Assembly (NCBI GenBank): GCA_036346255.1
Contig: JAYEVH010000336.1
Location: 1-64,000 of the forward strand
Length of the DNA: 64,000 bases
Direction of reading: 5' to 3'
DNA from: Ampelocalamus luodianensis
Taxonomy: Eukaryota; Streptophyta; Magnoliopsida; Poales; Poaceae
The notes beneath the pieces were generated by a model. It worked only from the letters and a program-made list of their open reading frames with translations. It searched no databases and was not told the origin of the DNA. This document shows, piece by piece, positions 20,917 to 33,115 of this stretch (positions are counted from its first letter, which is position 1; each line of letters opens with the position of its first letter). Made by a program: the position numbers and the translations under genes.

Positions 20917-21060
20917 AGCTCACCATACCACATTGCAATATATTCCAGTAGCAGCATGAAGCCCACCATACCACATTGCAATATATTCCAGTAGCAGCAT
21001 GAAGCCCACCATACCACATTGCAATATATTCTAGTAGCAGCATCAAGCCCACCACATTGC
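20917..21060. repeat. 43-bp tandem repeat, 3.3 copies
   Basis: Copies start at 20917, 20960, 21003 and 21046 (partial), unit AGCCCACCATACCACATTGC and on. It lies upstream of the CACTA-3 ORF1 start. It is not CRISPR: there are no spacers. The stretch 20500-20916 is AT-rich leader or intron without other features. Confidence 0.95.
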
Positions 21061-21073
21061 ATCGGTTACCTTT

Positions 21074-24000
21074 TGTGAGGCCTCCAGGGATCGGATCCGT
21101 TCCAAACTAAGTGGTTGCGCTGGAAGCGCAACACTTAACGAGAGACGAGAACGATCCCGAGCGCCCGGATATGCGTCTCATGTTAGCTCCCAAGGATCAA
21201 TGGTTAACATGCGCATATCCTAGTACACAACATTGCAATCACATCCATACACAATCATACAAGGGAAATAGAAACTTTGATACATCTTGAACATATGAAA
21301 CCTTATGGTCCAAATTTTACATAAGAGGGCCAATCGGCCAAAGCTAAATAACAATAACAAAAATAAATTGCAGCGGAAGATAAACTTAAATAAAGAGGGA
21401 ATAACCAAGTTGGCATGCCCACAATCACACAAGCAACCAACTGGAGTTAAAGCCGTTGCGTCAGTTGTCCTTACCTGATCAAATAGACACTTTTCAAGTA
21501 CAAAGTTGTACTCGCGAGACTTTTCAAGAAACAAAATGATGCATGTAAGTATCAAAGGAAGGCTACTACACTAGTCAATTTTCAGCGTAAAGCAAGTTTT
21601 GCATATAGATAAACAATATAGATTCTAACTTGCCATTTGTAAAACATTTAGAAAATATTTTATAGCAGTAAATAATAATCAACAATGGTATAACCTCCAA
21701 ATATAATCAACCCACGAACATCTCATTCGTGGCACAATTCATTCCTCAACAAAATTAACGCGCGAACTACGCGTTCATGAAATCATTTCAGATCTGATCA
21801 ACTAACATAAAGACATAACATTACCAACCATAACCCAAACTTAATTTCCTAAAAGCTAACTGTGCCTGTTTTCCCACAAGTGTTGTCCATAACCTAGGAC
21901 GAGGCTATTCGAATAGATTTAGTTACTCTGCAGAGTGGTACAGCTTTACCCACACGATATGCATTCCTCTTAATGTCGGCCAATGCACTCTTCCATAGGA
22001 GTGTGACTGAGGTAGCATAACGAGGCCGTTATAATGTTATGTCCTAACTATGAAACCACCCGAGGATGCACCCCATGGCAGCATAACGATGCCTTGAACC
22101 ATAGGGGAAACCTCATATGTAAGTAAGTCCCAATCAAACAAGAGACCCTTAAGAACAAGTAAGGCGACCCTTAACATGCCCCCGTGAGATTGACAAGAGA
22201 ACAATTAAATACATAACAATAACAATTGTCAATCTCATTGTGTTTTGATAGCTAACACACAACAAATTATTAAGCCAAACCTTTGCCATTATCCCGGCGT
22301 GTGGTTGTACGTAAGACTTGGTTCATCACACCACAGACCGGTCCTTAATCACTCAGATGGGGCTACACAATTCCATAACAACAAACAACAACAATAATTC
22401 ATCATCACCCTACACCCGTCCAAGTTAAGAACATAAAACACATGCCCATCATGTCCACAAACCCCAGATGCGAAGATCTGGATATATCCCTCAAATCCAA
22501 CATAATCCAATCCATAAAATCCTCAAATTTCATTAAGATTCAACTCAATCCATCGGTCGATAGACTAGCTCCATCAACCTCTTTCGGCTACAACTACTAG
22601 CATGGCTAAGCAGCGTTCTACAAATTAGTAAACAAACCCATATAACATATATCCTTAATCATTCAAGGTAAAAAGGGTAATCAACATTCAAAGGAGGGCT
22701 AATGCAGCAATTAGGAGATTAACTACTTCTACCCATAAACATACATATCAAAATAACATGCAATTGTGATAATAAAACTCACACAAAACTTTTGAAAACC
22801 ACTGGGAGCAATATGATCAAGAGGAGGGTGCTCACACCTTTGCTGTACCACTTATTCAATCTCAGGTTACACTCATGAATATGTCCGGATCGCTGAAAAA
22901 TCTATCGAAAGAACGATATTGCAATAAACACCAAATAAGCCAAAAATTCAACATACTAAAAAATGCATGAAATTTATATAGTAGTGAGATTATGATTTTA
23001 AATGAATTTAGGTGAAAGATTCATTCCATTTGGATTTAGTTTGTGAGAGTTATCGCAATTTGAAAATCAGTAAATGAATAAAAGCTGAAAACCCTAGCTC
23101 GGTTACTGTTCATCCAAAATTAATTGTTTAGTCAAAATTTGCATAATAGTGGTGGGGATAAGTATTACATGGTTGGAAAGATAATAAAAATTTATGTTCA
23201 ATAAAAATTGTATCACCCCATTTGGAGTTCAAATGAATTTTCTATGAATTTTTGAAGTTAATTCAATTTGTAGTATAAAAATAATTCTTTTCTGAATTTT
23301 TCTAATGCATTTAATACTTTTAAACTCATGCTAACCTAGCCTCTGCCATGAAAAATGGGGCCTATGTATTATCTTTTCTTTTCTATTTAATTCCTAAAGG
23401 AAAACATGTACCGACAAATCTAATCTTCTCGTAATCATTGACTTAACCGATTCTCCGATGTTGAAATCAATCACATGCATAACACTCTCCGATCATATTC
23501 TCATATCTTGATCTAAATCCCATACTAACCTCCACTAAGGCATAATCAAGGTAGTTAATACAACAAATAATTCTCGGACTCATAAACTTCCATCTACACA
23601 ATCCATCCGGTAGTTGTACGAAATCCACCAAGTTATGTGTATACCATGACTACATCCAACAATTATTCTTCACTAGAATAATTAAGCTAATACTAAATAT
23701 ACAACCCTACTAGTCTCTCCTTGGAAAATCATATTCACATACACTAAAATTTTCACCGATCGAGGTTTATTTGACTAACCGACCCCTAATGAGCTTTTAA
23801 AATTTGATTGCACATCCAACCACTTAATAGCTCACTAATCGATCAACTCATACCCATATCACCGAACTTAGTCGTGAACGACCTCTACCAATCCAATCAT
23901 ATATGTGCCTCAACGATCAACTAATAATCCTTTATCTACCAATCCATTTGAGGGTACAAATCTACCAACTCGGCACATAGGACTTAACTACTAATTACAT

Positions 24001-26255
24001 GGCAATCCAAATATTTATCCGCAATCAAATAATCCATTCTACCATCACCCAAATCTAGCATAAATGGCTCGCATAGCTATTACTTAAGACATCCCATCAA
24101 TTTACTTATGATTAAATAAATCACCCGATTCAACCTCCATATCTCCATAAATACCATCACAAGAGCTATCCACCAAATAATAATTCATAAAATCCTTATG
24201 CATCCTAACTCCAAAAATTACTAATCCAACGTGAGAGAAAACCTTCAATTAATTTATCATCTAAGATCACCATAATTTTGCATGCGACCCAAAAATAATA
24301 TCATCCAATCAAATAATCCAATCCTATATTTAATCTAGCATCTACCGATCAATAATACATGTATTTTGCCACAATAATCTAATTATTCGCATTCACCAAT
24401 ATATCGATACATAATCACGCCTACGCACAAATACGACCTTACCGGAGAATTACACCGGTTTCAAGCTACCAAGTCATTTTTACAATTAAACATGCGTAAA
24501 TAGATACCATGCTCAAGACTAATATGCAACATGCACAACTAATTTCGTAACGCGGTAACATAATTTAACGCTAAGGATTTTACCACGGCACTAGGTGTGC
24601 GAAATATCACCGAAGTCGTCTTCTCGGCACTCATCCACGTCCGCCGTCTTCGCGCCGCTGGCCGTGCCACCAAGTCTCGCGTCCTTGGATCCTCTCTTGA
24701 CGCCATGGGCTGCCGCTGCATGCACGCCCCAGCCTCGCACTAGCCACTACCGCGCCACGGGCCTCGCCAGCGCCAGCTTGGCCCTTGGCCCGCCACGCTG
24801 GCCACCTCTGGGCAGCAGCACCGCGCCGCGCCGCATGCAAGGTTTCGGCCGCGTTGATGTCGCGCCTCACGCTCCACCCCGCCGCCTTGCACGAGCTGCT
24901 ACCTCTCTAGCCGACCAGACCCGGTCACCACCGAGCCGCGCCTCCGCCTAGCCACCCCGATGCCGCGCCGCTCGGCCACGACACCACGCCCTGGCCGGCT
25001 CCTCCACGCCGCTTCTACCTTGCTGCTGCAGCACCAAACCGCCTCCTCTCCTTGCTGCTACAGGCTGGCCACCCCGCCTTATCGGCCACATCGACGCCGC
25101 CAGATCGCAGCTAAAGCCGCCGCATGACCTCAGCTGGCGCTTTGACGCGCTCTCCGCTGGCCGTGCTCCAGGCCGCTACATGCGTCATAGCCATAAAGGC
25201 CACAAACAGCTCACTGCCTCCTCCCATCTTCTTGAAACAAAGCTCAAAAGATCGTGCATGCACGATTTAAATGGATGAGTGGGAAGCCTAGATGATGGGG
25301 ATTGCGATGGCCTAACATGCATTGTGGAATTTTTGGTTCTTGGTGGGGTTTGGAAGGAGAGAAGTGGTTTGGCTTGAGCTCAAGAAAAAGAAATGGCTGT
25401 TCTCTGTTGGGGAGAAGAAGATGGCGTGGAGAAGAAAGATGGCTGTGTAGAATGGTTGGTTAAAGTATTGAGTAAAGGGGGTAGAAATGGTTGTGTAAAG
25501 AATGGGAAAAGTGGCAGTGTACAGCACCTTGAGAAGTGAAATGGCAGTGGGCTGTGTGGTGACTTTGGTTGGGTGAATAAAAGAAATGGGGAGAAGCTAT
25601 GCAATGAGTTGCTTAGGTTGGGGGAAGAGAAATGACAGTGTGTGGTTCGGCTGGGCAAACCAAATGAGCAGTGGCATGAGGAAAAAGAAATGAGTGAGAA
25701 GAGGAAAATGGTAGTGGTGTGGTTCGGCTGCCACAAGGGTGAACAGGAAATAAAAATTGACAGTGGAATAAATAGCAGTATTTCTTCCTCCTTTTCTACA
25801 ATCCGCTCAAACGACCTTGCATGCATGAGCTAGTCGCTAAAATGGAACGCTCTCAATACAACGATCGCAATGGTATAACATGCATTGCAAGATTTTTGGT
25901 TTTTGGTTGTGATTGCGAGGAGAGAAGTTGGGAAAAAGAATGGATACGCAGGCATCTCGCATGCGGTCGATCGGACTAGAACAGAGCGACGGTACTAATG
26001 CATGCATCATGATTTTTGAAATGCATGTGAAAACAAGAAACAAAATAATTTAATTTTAATGCATTCTCTCAAACAATTCGATTTAATACTGTTGGTCATT
26101 ATTATTATTATTTTCATACAACTTTTAAACAACTCAATTGATTTTAAAAGAAACCTTTCACTTAAACATGAGAAAAATTTTAAAACACGATCAAATATTT
26201 ATTATTTTGCCAAATTAAGTATTAACATCCTCATTCTGAAAATCGGGGTGTGACA
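21074..26255 (-). mobile_element. 5.2-kb solo LTR of a gypsy-like element
   Basis: On the minus strand it runs from TGTCACACCCCGATTTTC to GGAGGCCTCACA, with TG...CA ends. A 5-bp target duplication CCTTT flanks it (21069-21073 and 26256-26260). No primer site, gag or pol was found inside, so I read it as a solo LTR left by recombination between two LTRs. Like the LTRs of gypsy-1 and gypsy-2 it has a GC-rich zone in its 5' part (about 24590-25200), an AT-rich zone with CATAACT/TCCAAAT-type words (about 22990-23330), a TTAAGGACCG word (about 22340), and a CCTCACA end. Open frames in it have no recognisable domain. Confidence 0.85.
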
Positions 26256-26260
26256 CCTTT

Positions 26261-26520
26261 GGGCGTCGAGGAGAAGGACAAGTAGGGAGCACCGGAGCAG
26301 CAGGGCGGCGTTGAAGGGGAAGAGCGTGCCGTGCTCGAGGGAGGACGGGTGCCGGGCTCGGGGAGGCGGCGACTCATGCTCGGGAAGGAGGCAGCTGGCT
26401 AGGGGGAGGAGGCATGCCGGGCTCAAGGATGCGGCGTGCTGCGACAGGCTCGGGGGGAGGGAGAGTTAGAGAAACTTAATCGTTTGAGTGGGGGGCGCGA
26501 GCAAACCCTAGAGTCCGAAT
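26261..26520 (-). promoter_or_regulatory. GC-rich leader of CACTA-3 ORF1
   Basis: It lies between the internal repeat array and ORF1, as in the other two CACTA copies; Pro/Gly-coding low-complexity DNA. The solo LTR inserted at its downstream edge separates it from ORF1. No reliable TATA box was seen. Confidence 0.45.
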
Positions 26521-26529
26521 ATAAACAGG

Positions 26530-26750
26530 GTTGGACATCACAGATGTTCCAATAAATAACCGTCTGTGATAGCTTATATATCACATATGGTTTGTAGACG
26601 AAACCGTATGTGATAACTTATGTGTCACAGACAGTTTGTAGATGAAACCGTCTGTGATAGCTGATGTATCATAGATGTAGATGAAACCGTCTGTGATATC
26701 TTATCTTAGACTGTTTGTCCTAGGGAACCGTTTGTGATATTCCTTTGTAT
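26530..26750. repeat. CACTA-3 internal repeat array
   Basis: About nine alternating units, for example AACCGTCTGTGATAG and GTCACAGACAGTTTGTAG, between the transposase and ORF1 of CACTA-3. They are closer to the clean CACAGACGG consensus than the CACTA-1 units. The stretch 26751-26951 is the transposase 3' flank. Confidence 0.85.
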
Positions 26751-26951
26751 TGCTAAATCTATTTCTATTTAGTAGCTAGCCTCAGGAAATTCTAGCCATG
26801 CCCTCTGAAACAAGTAGAAACACAACAAGTATATATATACATCCAATTCACATTCATTTCAGAAACAAGCACATGCATCCATTTCACAAATCAATTAACT
26901 CAAATGAACTAAAATTAACCATTCAGAACATATGACACATAAACATTTCAT

Positions 26952-27763
26952 TCATCCTTCCACTTGCTTATTTCCTTTAAAAATTATCCCTTCATGATGA
27001 TCGACGCGTTTGTAGCTAGTTTCGTCATATTGTTTTTCCTCGACCCTTATGCCGTTTCTGAAAAGAGGCAACTTGTCAAATTGATTGTATTCTTTCTCGT
27101 CCAATACATTCTTAACTCCGACAATCCTCCTTTTTCCATTAAGAACTACGTGGCACTTCTTATTTGCCTGGTCGGTTACATAGAAGACTTGAACAACTCG
27201 GTTAGCGAGTACAAACGGTTTGTCTTTGTATCTAACACGTTCGAGGTCCACGGTAGTGACGCTGTACCTGTCGACCTTCACCTGTGGGAGATAGACCCAA
27301 CGGCACCGAAACAGGGGGATCTTGAAAAGCACGTAGTCGAGCTCCCAAATCTCCTCTATGAACCCATAGTAGGAGCTCCTCAACCCATCGGTACTAAATG
27401 AATCTATGCGGACACCGCTGTTCTGGTTAGTGCTCTTTATATCCTGAGCTTGCGTATAGAATATATACCTATTTATGTCGTATCCTTGCCATACCACAAC
27501 TGTAAATGTTGGCCCTTTTGCCAACCATGTTAGCGTATCACTTGACGATTTTCTAGTCAGTCGCTCCTTCAACCATTGGTTGAACTGACTGTTGTGCTGT
27601 CTCATGATCCAAACATCTGGCCACTCCGAATTCTGTTGCCGAAGCACGTCCTTGTGCTGGTCGATATACGGGGACACTTCAGTCACGTGTTGCAAGACCG
27701 TGAAATGGGCTTGAGCATACACTCTTATCTCTGGAGTTATTGCTTTCCTTCCGATGATCCTGA
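26952..27763 (-). pseudogene. CACTA-3 transposase C-terminal region (DUF4216-like)
   Basis: About 270 residues are open on the minus strand, from TIRIIGRKAITPEI to IIFKGNKQVEG. Motifs shared with CACTA-1 and -2 are GPTFTVVVWQGYDINRY, IWELDYVLFKIPLFRCRWVY, RVRYKDKPFVLANRVVQVFY and GKRRIVGVKNVLDEKEYNQF. This C-terminal domain accompanies TNP2 transposases; its precise role is not established. The first residues of the open frame are borrowed from the copia LTR that cuts it at 27764. Confidence 0.85.
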
Positions 27764-29116
27764 TGTTGGAAATATGCCCTAGAGGCAATCATAGAGATGA
27801 TTATATTTCATTATGTTCATAACATTTGATAATATGTTATCTTGTTCTTTGAATGAATCATCAGTTATATAGATCAATGAGTATGTGACTTGTTGGTGAA
27901 ACTCTTTATCTTATATGATGTCGTTCTAAAAGTATCCTCAGTCGAATGTCATTGGTGAACACAGTGACTCTACGCACTCAAGACATGTATTGATTGATGA
28001 CCATGTTTCACCGGTCATGGATATAGAGATATCGAATCAATAATGTGGACACATGTTAGAGAACATAGTGTTGGATAAGACCCACCTTGAGACACTATTG
28101 AGATTGTTATGATTCTATGTGTCGTTAGTTGGTCTCAAGCAATGATGATGTATAATCCTTAGATCCGAGATCAGCATGGTTTCCTACATGTGTAATAGCA
28201 CTCTTAGGGTTGCCAAATGCTACCCGTGAATCGGGTAGTTATAAAGGTAGTTTTCGGATATGCTATGAAACATACGGAGGAATGTGACCGATCGATATGG
28301 GATTTGCCCCTCCTAACATAACGGAGAGATGTCTCCGCCCTCGTTGTGGTCGAATAAAGAAAGTGCATGGCCATGCCACAGTGGTCGGGTGTCGACTACA
28401 TGAAGTTATTCGACACTTGATCGAGAAAGTATTGAGCAGTCCATGGTTGACACCACATCTCACCGAGTTCAACCGGATGTCGGAGGCAAAGGGAGAATAC
28501 ACAAGCGGTCGTTCGGTTCCGTGAGTGGTAGACCGTGAAGTCGTATGGAGATGCGAACTAGTCGTGACTACTCGAACATAATCACCAACTAGTTGTAAGG
28601 AGTTACAAACTGGTCATAATTAAATACTAACTGGTTGTAAGGAGTTACGAACTAGTTGTAACTAATTATGCACTGGTCGTGACTAAGTATGAGCCGTCGT
28701 AAGTCATAAGGACACAGTCGTAGATCATATTGCATTAAGGTTCGCCAGATTTATATTATGTGTGTGTTCGGGAATCGTTATGTGCTGCTAGGTACCGCTG
28801 ACAACTCGTGATCGAGAAAGAGTTTCCGAGTCACAACCGATTACACACGAACCTATAGGGTCACATACTTAAAGGGCAAGGATTTGATTTGGATGGGGAT
28901 CTGAATTCTTATAGGCCACGAGTTCCTATTGGGCCTCCTGTTCGGGACCCATTATGGATGCCTATATATAGAGGAGCGGTGGCATGGGGTATGATTGATC
29001 AATCTCTCTGAAAGAAATCCCGAAACCCTAATAGCCACGCTCTCCTCAACCACGCCGCCGGCGCTAGCACTCCTGCGCGTGGTGTCCCTGCCCCGTACGT
29101 GTGGATACCTTGGAGG
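27764..29116 (+). mobile_element. Truncated copia LTR inside CACTA-3
   Basis: It starts TGTTGGAAATATGCCC and follows the 8324 LTR closely. A TATA-like CTATATATAG lies at 28962-28971. It stops at about 29116, after GTGTGGATACCTTGG, roughly 250-280 bp short of the LTR end seen at 17664. About 300 bp of the CACTA-3 transposase are missing at the junction. No target duplication can be identified. It carries the uninterrupted site into which CACTA-1 inserted in the other copy (28741-28744). Confidence 0.85.
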
Positions 29117-30278
29117 TGTTGTCCTATAGAGCATCTAGTCCTCCGGGATCGATGACATTCTGAGCAATTATGTTAAAGAAATAACACAACCTCATGACTA
29201 TCTCTCGAACCTTGATCAACAAAATACTTCTAACTGCAACAGGGAGCATCTGTGTCATCAGCACATGACAATCATGAGACTTCATGCCAATTAACTTTAA
29301 ATCTTCCATCGAAACAAGTTTCTTCATGTTGGCAGAATAACCGGACAGAACTTTCACACCATGCAAGCACTGGCATAGTTTAGTTTTCTCGGCCTTGGAC
29401 ATAGTGTAACAAGCAGGGGGAAGGTACGTTCATCCTTTATCGGTCTTTGTCAGTGCTAACTCAAGTCTGATGTCCATATCAACCAAGTCAAGCCGTGCAT
29501 TGACACCATCCTTTGTTTTATTACGAATGTTCAGTAAGAGACCAATCAAGTCGTCACATATATTCTTCTCTACGTGCATGACATCGATGCAGTGGTGAAC
29601 TTCTAGGTGCTCCCAATAAGGTAAGTCCCAAATTATTGATCTCTTCTTCCAGATGCTCTTCTCACGGGTCCTTGATTTATGTCTCTTTCTGAGCACAACA
29701 TCTAAATCCTTAACCATATCATAGACCGCTTTCTGCTTAAATGCCTTAGAGCTGAACTGTTCTCCTTCTCTCCGTCGAATTGTTTCTTCATCCTGCGGTA
29801 TGGGTGAGCCCTCCGAAGGAACCTACGGTGATGCATGTACATGGTTTTGCACGAGCGCTTCAACCATACACTTTCGATATCATCTAAGCAGTGAGTACAT
29901 GCTTTGGCCCCTTTTGTACTCTAGCCCGACAGGTTAGTAAGGGCAGGATAATCATTTATGCTACAGAACAACAAGGAGCGTAAAGTGAAGTTCTCTCATT
30001 TGTATGCATCCCATACTTGTACCCCTTCGATCGACAGTATTTTTAGATCTTCCATCAATGGTGCTAGGTACACATCAATATCATTCCCATATTACTTCGG
30101 CCCTTGGATAAGGATCGACAGCAAAATATACTTCCACTTCATACACACCCAAGGAGGAAGGTTGTAGATATAGAGAGTCACGGGCCAAGTGCTATGCCAG
30201 CTGCTCATGTTACCGAAAAGATTCATTCTATCTGTACTCAATCCAAACCTTATATTCCTCGGTTCCGCATCGAAGTCT
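29117..30278 (-). pseudogene. CACTA-3 transposase, DUF4218 and core fragments
   Basis: Minus strand. 29402-29124: MEDLKLIGMKSHDCHVLMTQ and YFFNIIAQNVIDPGGLDAL (DUF4218-like). 29717-29430: WDLPYWEHLEVHHCIDVMHV and GLLLNIRNKTKDGVNARLDL. About 30278-29760 holds broken core sequence up to the point where CACTA-2 inserted. Its N-terminal half should lie beyond the right end of the window. Several stops and frame changes. Confidence 0.8.
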
Positions 30279-30304
30279 CATTACTACAAAACAGGCTATA
30301 GTAG

Positions 30305-30712
30305 ACACCCCATCATAGACGGGTTCATTTGGAACCATCTGTGTTGGGTCTGTTGGGACGCGGCATTTGTACTGCCGGCCTATCACAGACCGTTCTTATT
30401 AGTAACCGTCTGTGATAGGCATATATCACAGACGGTTCATAAACAGAACCGTCTATGAAATATCACAGACGGTTATATTACTACACCGTCTGTGATAATC
30501 GTCCGTATCACAGACGGTTTATAAATAGAACCGTATGTGAAATATCACGGACGGTTCTCTTTAAAAACCGTCGGTGATACGAGAGATTATCATAGACGGT
30601 TTTTCAATAGAACCGTATGTGCAATATCATGGACGGTTCTATTGAAAAACCATCTGTGATATTTGTATATCACAGACAGTTCATATTTTGAACCGTCTGT
30701 GATATCCTCGCC
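30305..30712. repeat. CACTA-2 left subterminal repeat array
   Basis: About 16 units, mostly clean TATCACAGACGGTT facing AACCGTCTGTGATA, often as pairs about 10-20 bp apart that could fold as hairpins. They are presumed binding sites for the ORF1-type protein. Confidence 0.9.
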
Positions 30713-30722
30713 GCTATAAATA
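30713..30722 (+). promoter_or_regulatory. TATA box for the CACTA-2 transposase gene
   Basis: CTATAAATAC follows the repeat array as in CACTA-1. A GA-rich leader (GAGAGAGAGGGGAGGAGAAGG) follows at 30789-30840, and GGAGAGAGAGAGTGG at about 31108. Confidence 0.65.
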
Positions 30723-31156
30723 CCTGGAGTACCCCCTACCCATTCCCATTTGAGCCGCCACCCAGATAAAAACACACTGTGCCGCCGACAGAGAGAGAGG
30801 GGAGGAGAAGGAGAGGAGAAAGGGAGGGAGAAGGAGAGAAATCTCAAGAGATTTGGTATTTTCGTCGTGAGCTCCGAGGGTAACAATCTATAACCCTTTA
30901 GAGCATCTGCAATTTACATGCTTAATTAGTCGGTTCAAATGGCTAGATTTGATGCTAGGAACCGATTCCACACGTGGAAGCTGCCTATTCCGAAGCAAAA
31001 CTCTAGGAATCGATGCAAACTTTTGCATCCGGATGCAAGGGAATAGAATATTATTTTTCATCGGGTGGTTGGCATATGCATTAAAGTTCTGTGAAGGGGA
31101 AGGAAATGGAGAGAGAGAGTGGTTGAGAGAGATTTTATTAATCTAATTTGACATAG

Positions 31157-32428
31157 ATGGACCGAAACTGGATGTATGGTATGAATCGTGTGAGTCAAGA
31201 GTACATTAATGGCGTGGTTGCTTTTAGAAGAGCCGCCGAGCAAGATATGTTGAAGAAGGGGATAAAATTTATGTACTGTCCATGCATTGATTGTGGTAAT
31301 CTAAAGATGTTTACCAACCCGGCACAGATAGAAGCACACTTGATTCGAAGGGGTTTCAAAAAAGGGTATACATGTTGGACCAGTCACGGTGAAGAGCAGA
31401 TTACACAGGAAATTAGTAATAACGACATCGCCGAGGATATGCGGCTCTGTGTTCCTATGTCATATGTACCCGTTCGAGAGGTACATGGGAATTCTCAAGT
31501 CCTACGTACGGAATCGATCTCGACCGGAGGGCAGCATCATCGAAGGTTATGCAACGGAAGAGGTCATTGAGTTCTGCGTCGACTACATGGCTCGTGGATC
31601 CGATAGGTGTGCCTCTATCCCGTCATGAGGGAGACGGATGGTATCGGGACCATCGGAAGAAATCAATCACTCCCGATCTGGATACATACGCTCAAGCCCA
31701 TTTCACGGTCTTGCAACACATGACCGAAGTGTCCCCGATACATCGACGAGCATAAAGACATGGTACGCCAATGTAATCCAAACCGTCGGAGGTTTGGATC
31801 ATGAGAAACACAACTATCGATTCAACGGATGGTTAAAGGTGCGAATCACTAGGAGGTCATCAAGTGATGATACATTGCTATGGTTGGCACAAGGGCCACA
31901 ATTTACAATTGTCACATGGCAAGGATACGACATAAATGGGTACACATTTTATACGAGATCTCGGGATAGGAAGAGCCTGATCCGAGCAGCGGTGTTGCAT
32001 AGATGCATTGATGCCGATGGGGTGAGGAGCTCATACTATAGGCAAATAGATGAGATATGGGAGCTCGACTACGTGCTTTTCAAGATCCCCTATTTCGTGT
32101 CTGTTGGGTCCATCTCCACGGTGAAGGTTGACAAGTGCGGCGTCACTCTGTGGACCTTGAACGTGTCGGATACAAAGATGAACCATTTGTACTGGCTAAT
32201 CAAGTTGTTCAAGTATTCTATGTAACCGACCCGGCAAATAAGAAACGTCACGTAGTTCTTCATGGAAAAAGAAGGATTGTCGGAGTTGAGAATGTAGTGG
32301 ACGAGGAAGAATACAATCAATTTGACGAGTTGCCTCCTTTCAGAGATGGCATCAAGCTCGAGGAAGAACCCAGTGAGGAAGCTAGCTATATGCGCGCCGA
32401 TCATCATGAAGGGCTATATTTTAATTAA
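31157..32428 (+). pseudogene. CACTA-2 transposase gene with the catalytic core deleted
   Basis: 31157-31440 encodes an intact transposase-associated domain (MDRNWMYGMNRVSQEY, YCPCIDCGNLKMF, AHLIRRGFKKGYTCWTSHGE). It then jumps directly to DUF4218-like sequence (REVHGNSQVLRTES; ILKSYVRNRSRPEGSIIEGY). Compared with CACTA-1, about 1.9 kb (CACTA-1 10770-12650), the whole Transposase_21 core, is gone. The DUF4216-like end (WLAQGPQFTIVTWQGYDING, GKRRIVGVENVVDEEEYNQF) reaches the stop at 32426-32428, with frame changes at about 31570, 31770 and 32220. A core-less protein cannot cut DNA but could still bind. Probably a nonautonomous element. Confidence 0.85.
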
Positions 32429-32690
32429 GAATTGAATCCATTATAATTAATTTATTCCATAAAAACATGTGTTATGGACTTGTAATCTCTCATATATTTT
32501 GATATTGATGTCAATGTGGACGTTCATTGTAACTGACAATTGGTTTTTGAAGTAAAATGTGTTATGAGCTTGTCATCATATATACTTGTCACCAGGTTTT
32601 GCCATCTCTCATATATTTTGATATTGATGTCAATGTGGACGTTCATTGTAACTGACAATTGTGAGGATACCACAGGTTGTTAATAAGTTT
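32429..32690. repeat. Transposase 3' flank with a direct repeat
   Basis: Two copies of TCTCATATATTTTGATATTG ... GTGGACGTTCATTGTAACTG at about 32487 and 32606, as in CACTA-1. Confidence 0.75.
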
Positions 32691-32694
32691 TGTC

Positions 32695-33115
32695 AGGCTA
32701 TCACAGACGGTTCTATTATATAACCGTCTGTGATAATTACTCACAGACGGTTCTATATTATAGCAAATGCGTGATATGAGTTTATCATGAGCGGTTTTAT
32801 TTCGAACCGCTGCGTGATAGTGATATGAGCTTATCTCAGACGGTTATATTTGAGAACTGTCTGTGATAGTCTGACAAAACCTATTGGCAATCTGTGATAT
32901 GAGTTTATCACAGACGGTTCTACAAACAGACCGTCTATGATATGAGTTTATCACAGACGGTTTTATTGGAGAACCGTTTGTGATATATCACAGACGGTTT
33001 GTAAATACCGCCGTCTGTGATATGTAATGTATCACAGATGGTTATTCTTTAGAGCCGTCTATGATTAATTATCACAGACGGTTATATTAAATAACCGTAG
33101 GTGACAACCTCTTAT
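32695..33115. repeat. CACTA-2 internal repeat array
   Basis: About 14-16 alternating TATCACAGACGGTT and AACCGTCTGTGATA units between the transposase and ORF1; some depart as TATCATGAGCGG / AACCGCTGCGTGATA. A TATA-like CTTATAAGG follows at about 33111. Confidence 0.9.

Larger units (their letters stand above)
17665..30278 (-). mobile_element. CACTA-3, minus-strand En/Spm-type element, oldest layer
   Basis: Coding pieces on the minus strand run in the CACTA order: transposase (30278 to 26952), internal repeat array, GC-rich leader, ORF1 with a Transposase_24 domain (20499 to 18671), then a Ulp1-type domain (about 18640 to 17740). Neither terminus is visible: the left is lost at the copia LTR, and the right lies beyond CACTA-2. 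It is broken by a solo LTR, a truncated copia LTR and CACTA-2. Confidence 0.85.

Noticed and set aside
20917..21060. Regular 43-bp repeats that could suggest a CRISPR array
   Set aside because: Units are directly adjacent with no spacers, in plant transposon DNA.
24595..24951. 118-residue frame in the solo LTR
   Set aside because: GC-rich zone of a giant LTR; the other two LTR families have similar frames without any recognisable domain.
25380..25826. 148-residue Ser/Phe/Pro-rich minus-strand frame
   Set aside because: Purine-rich run of the solo LTR read backwards; no homology.
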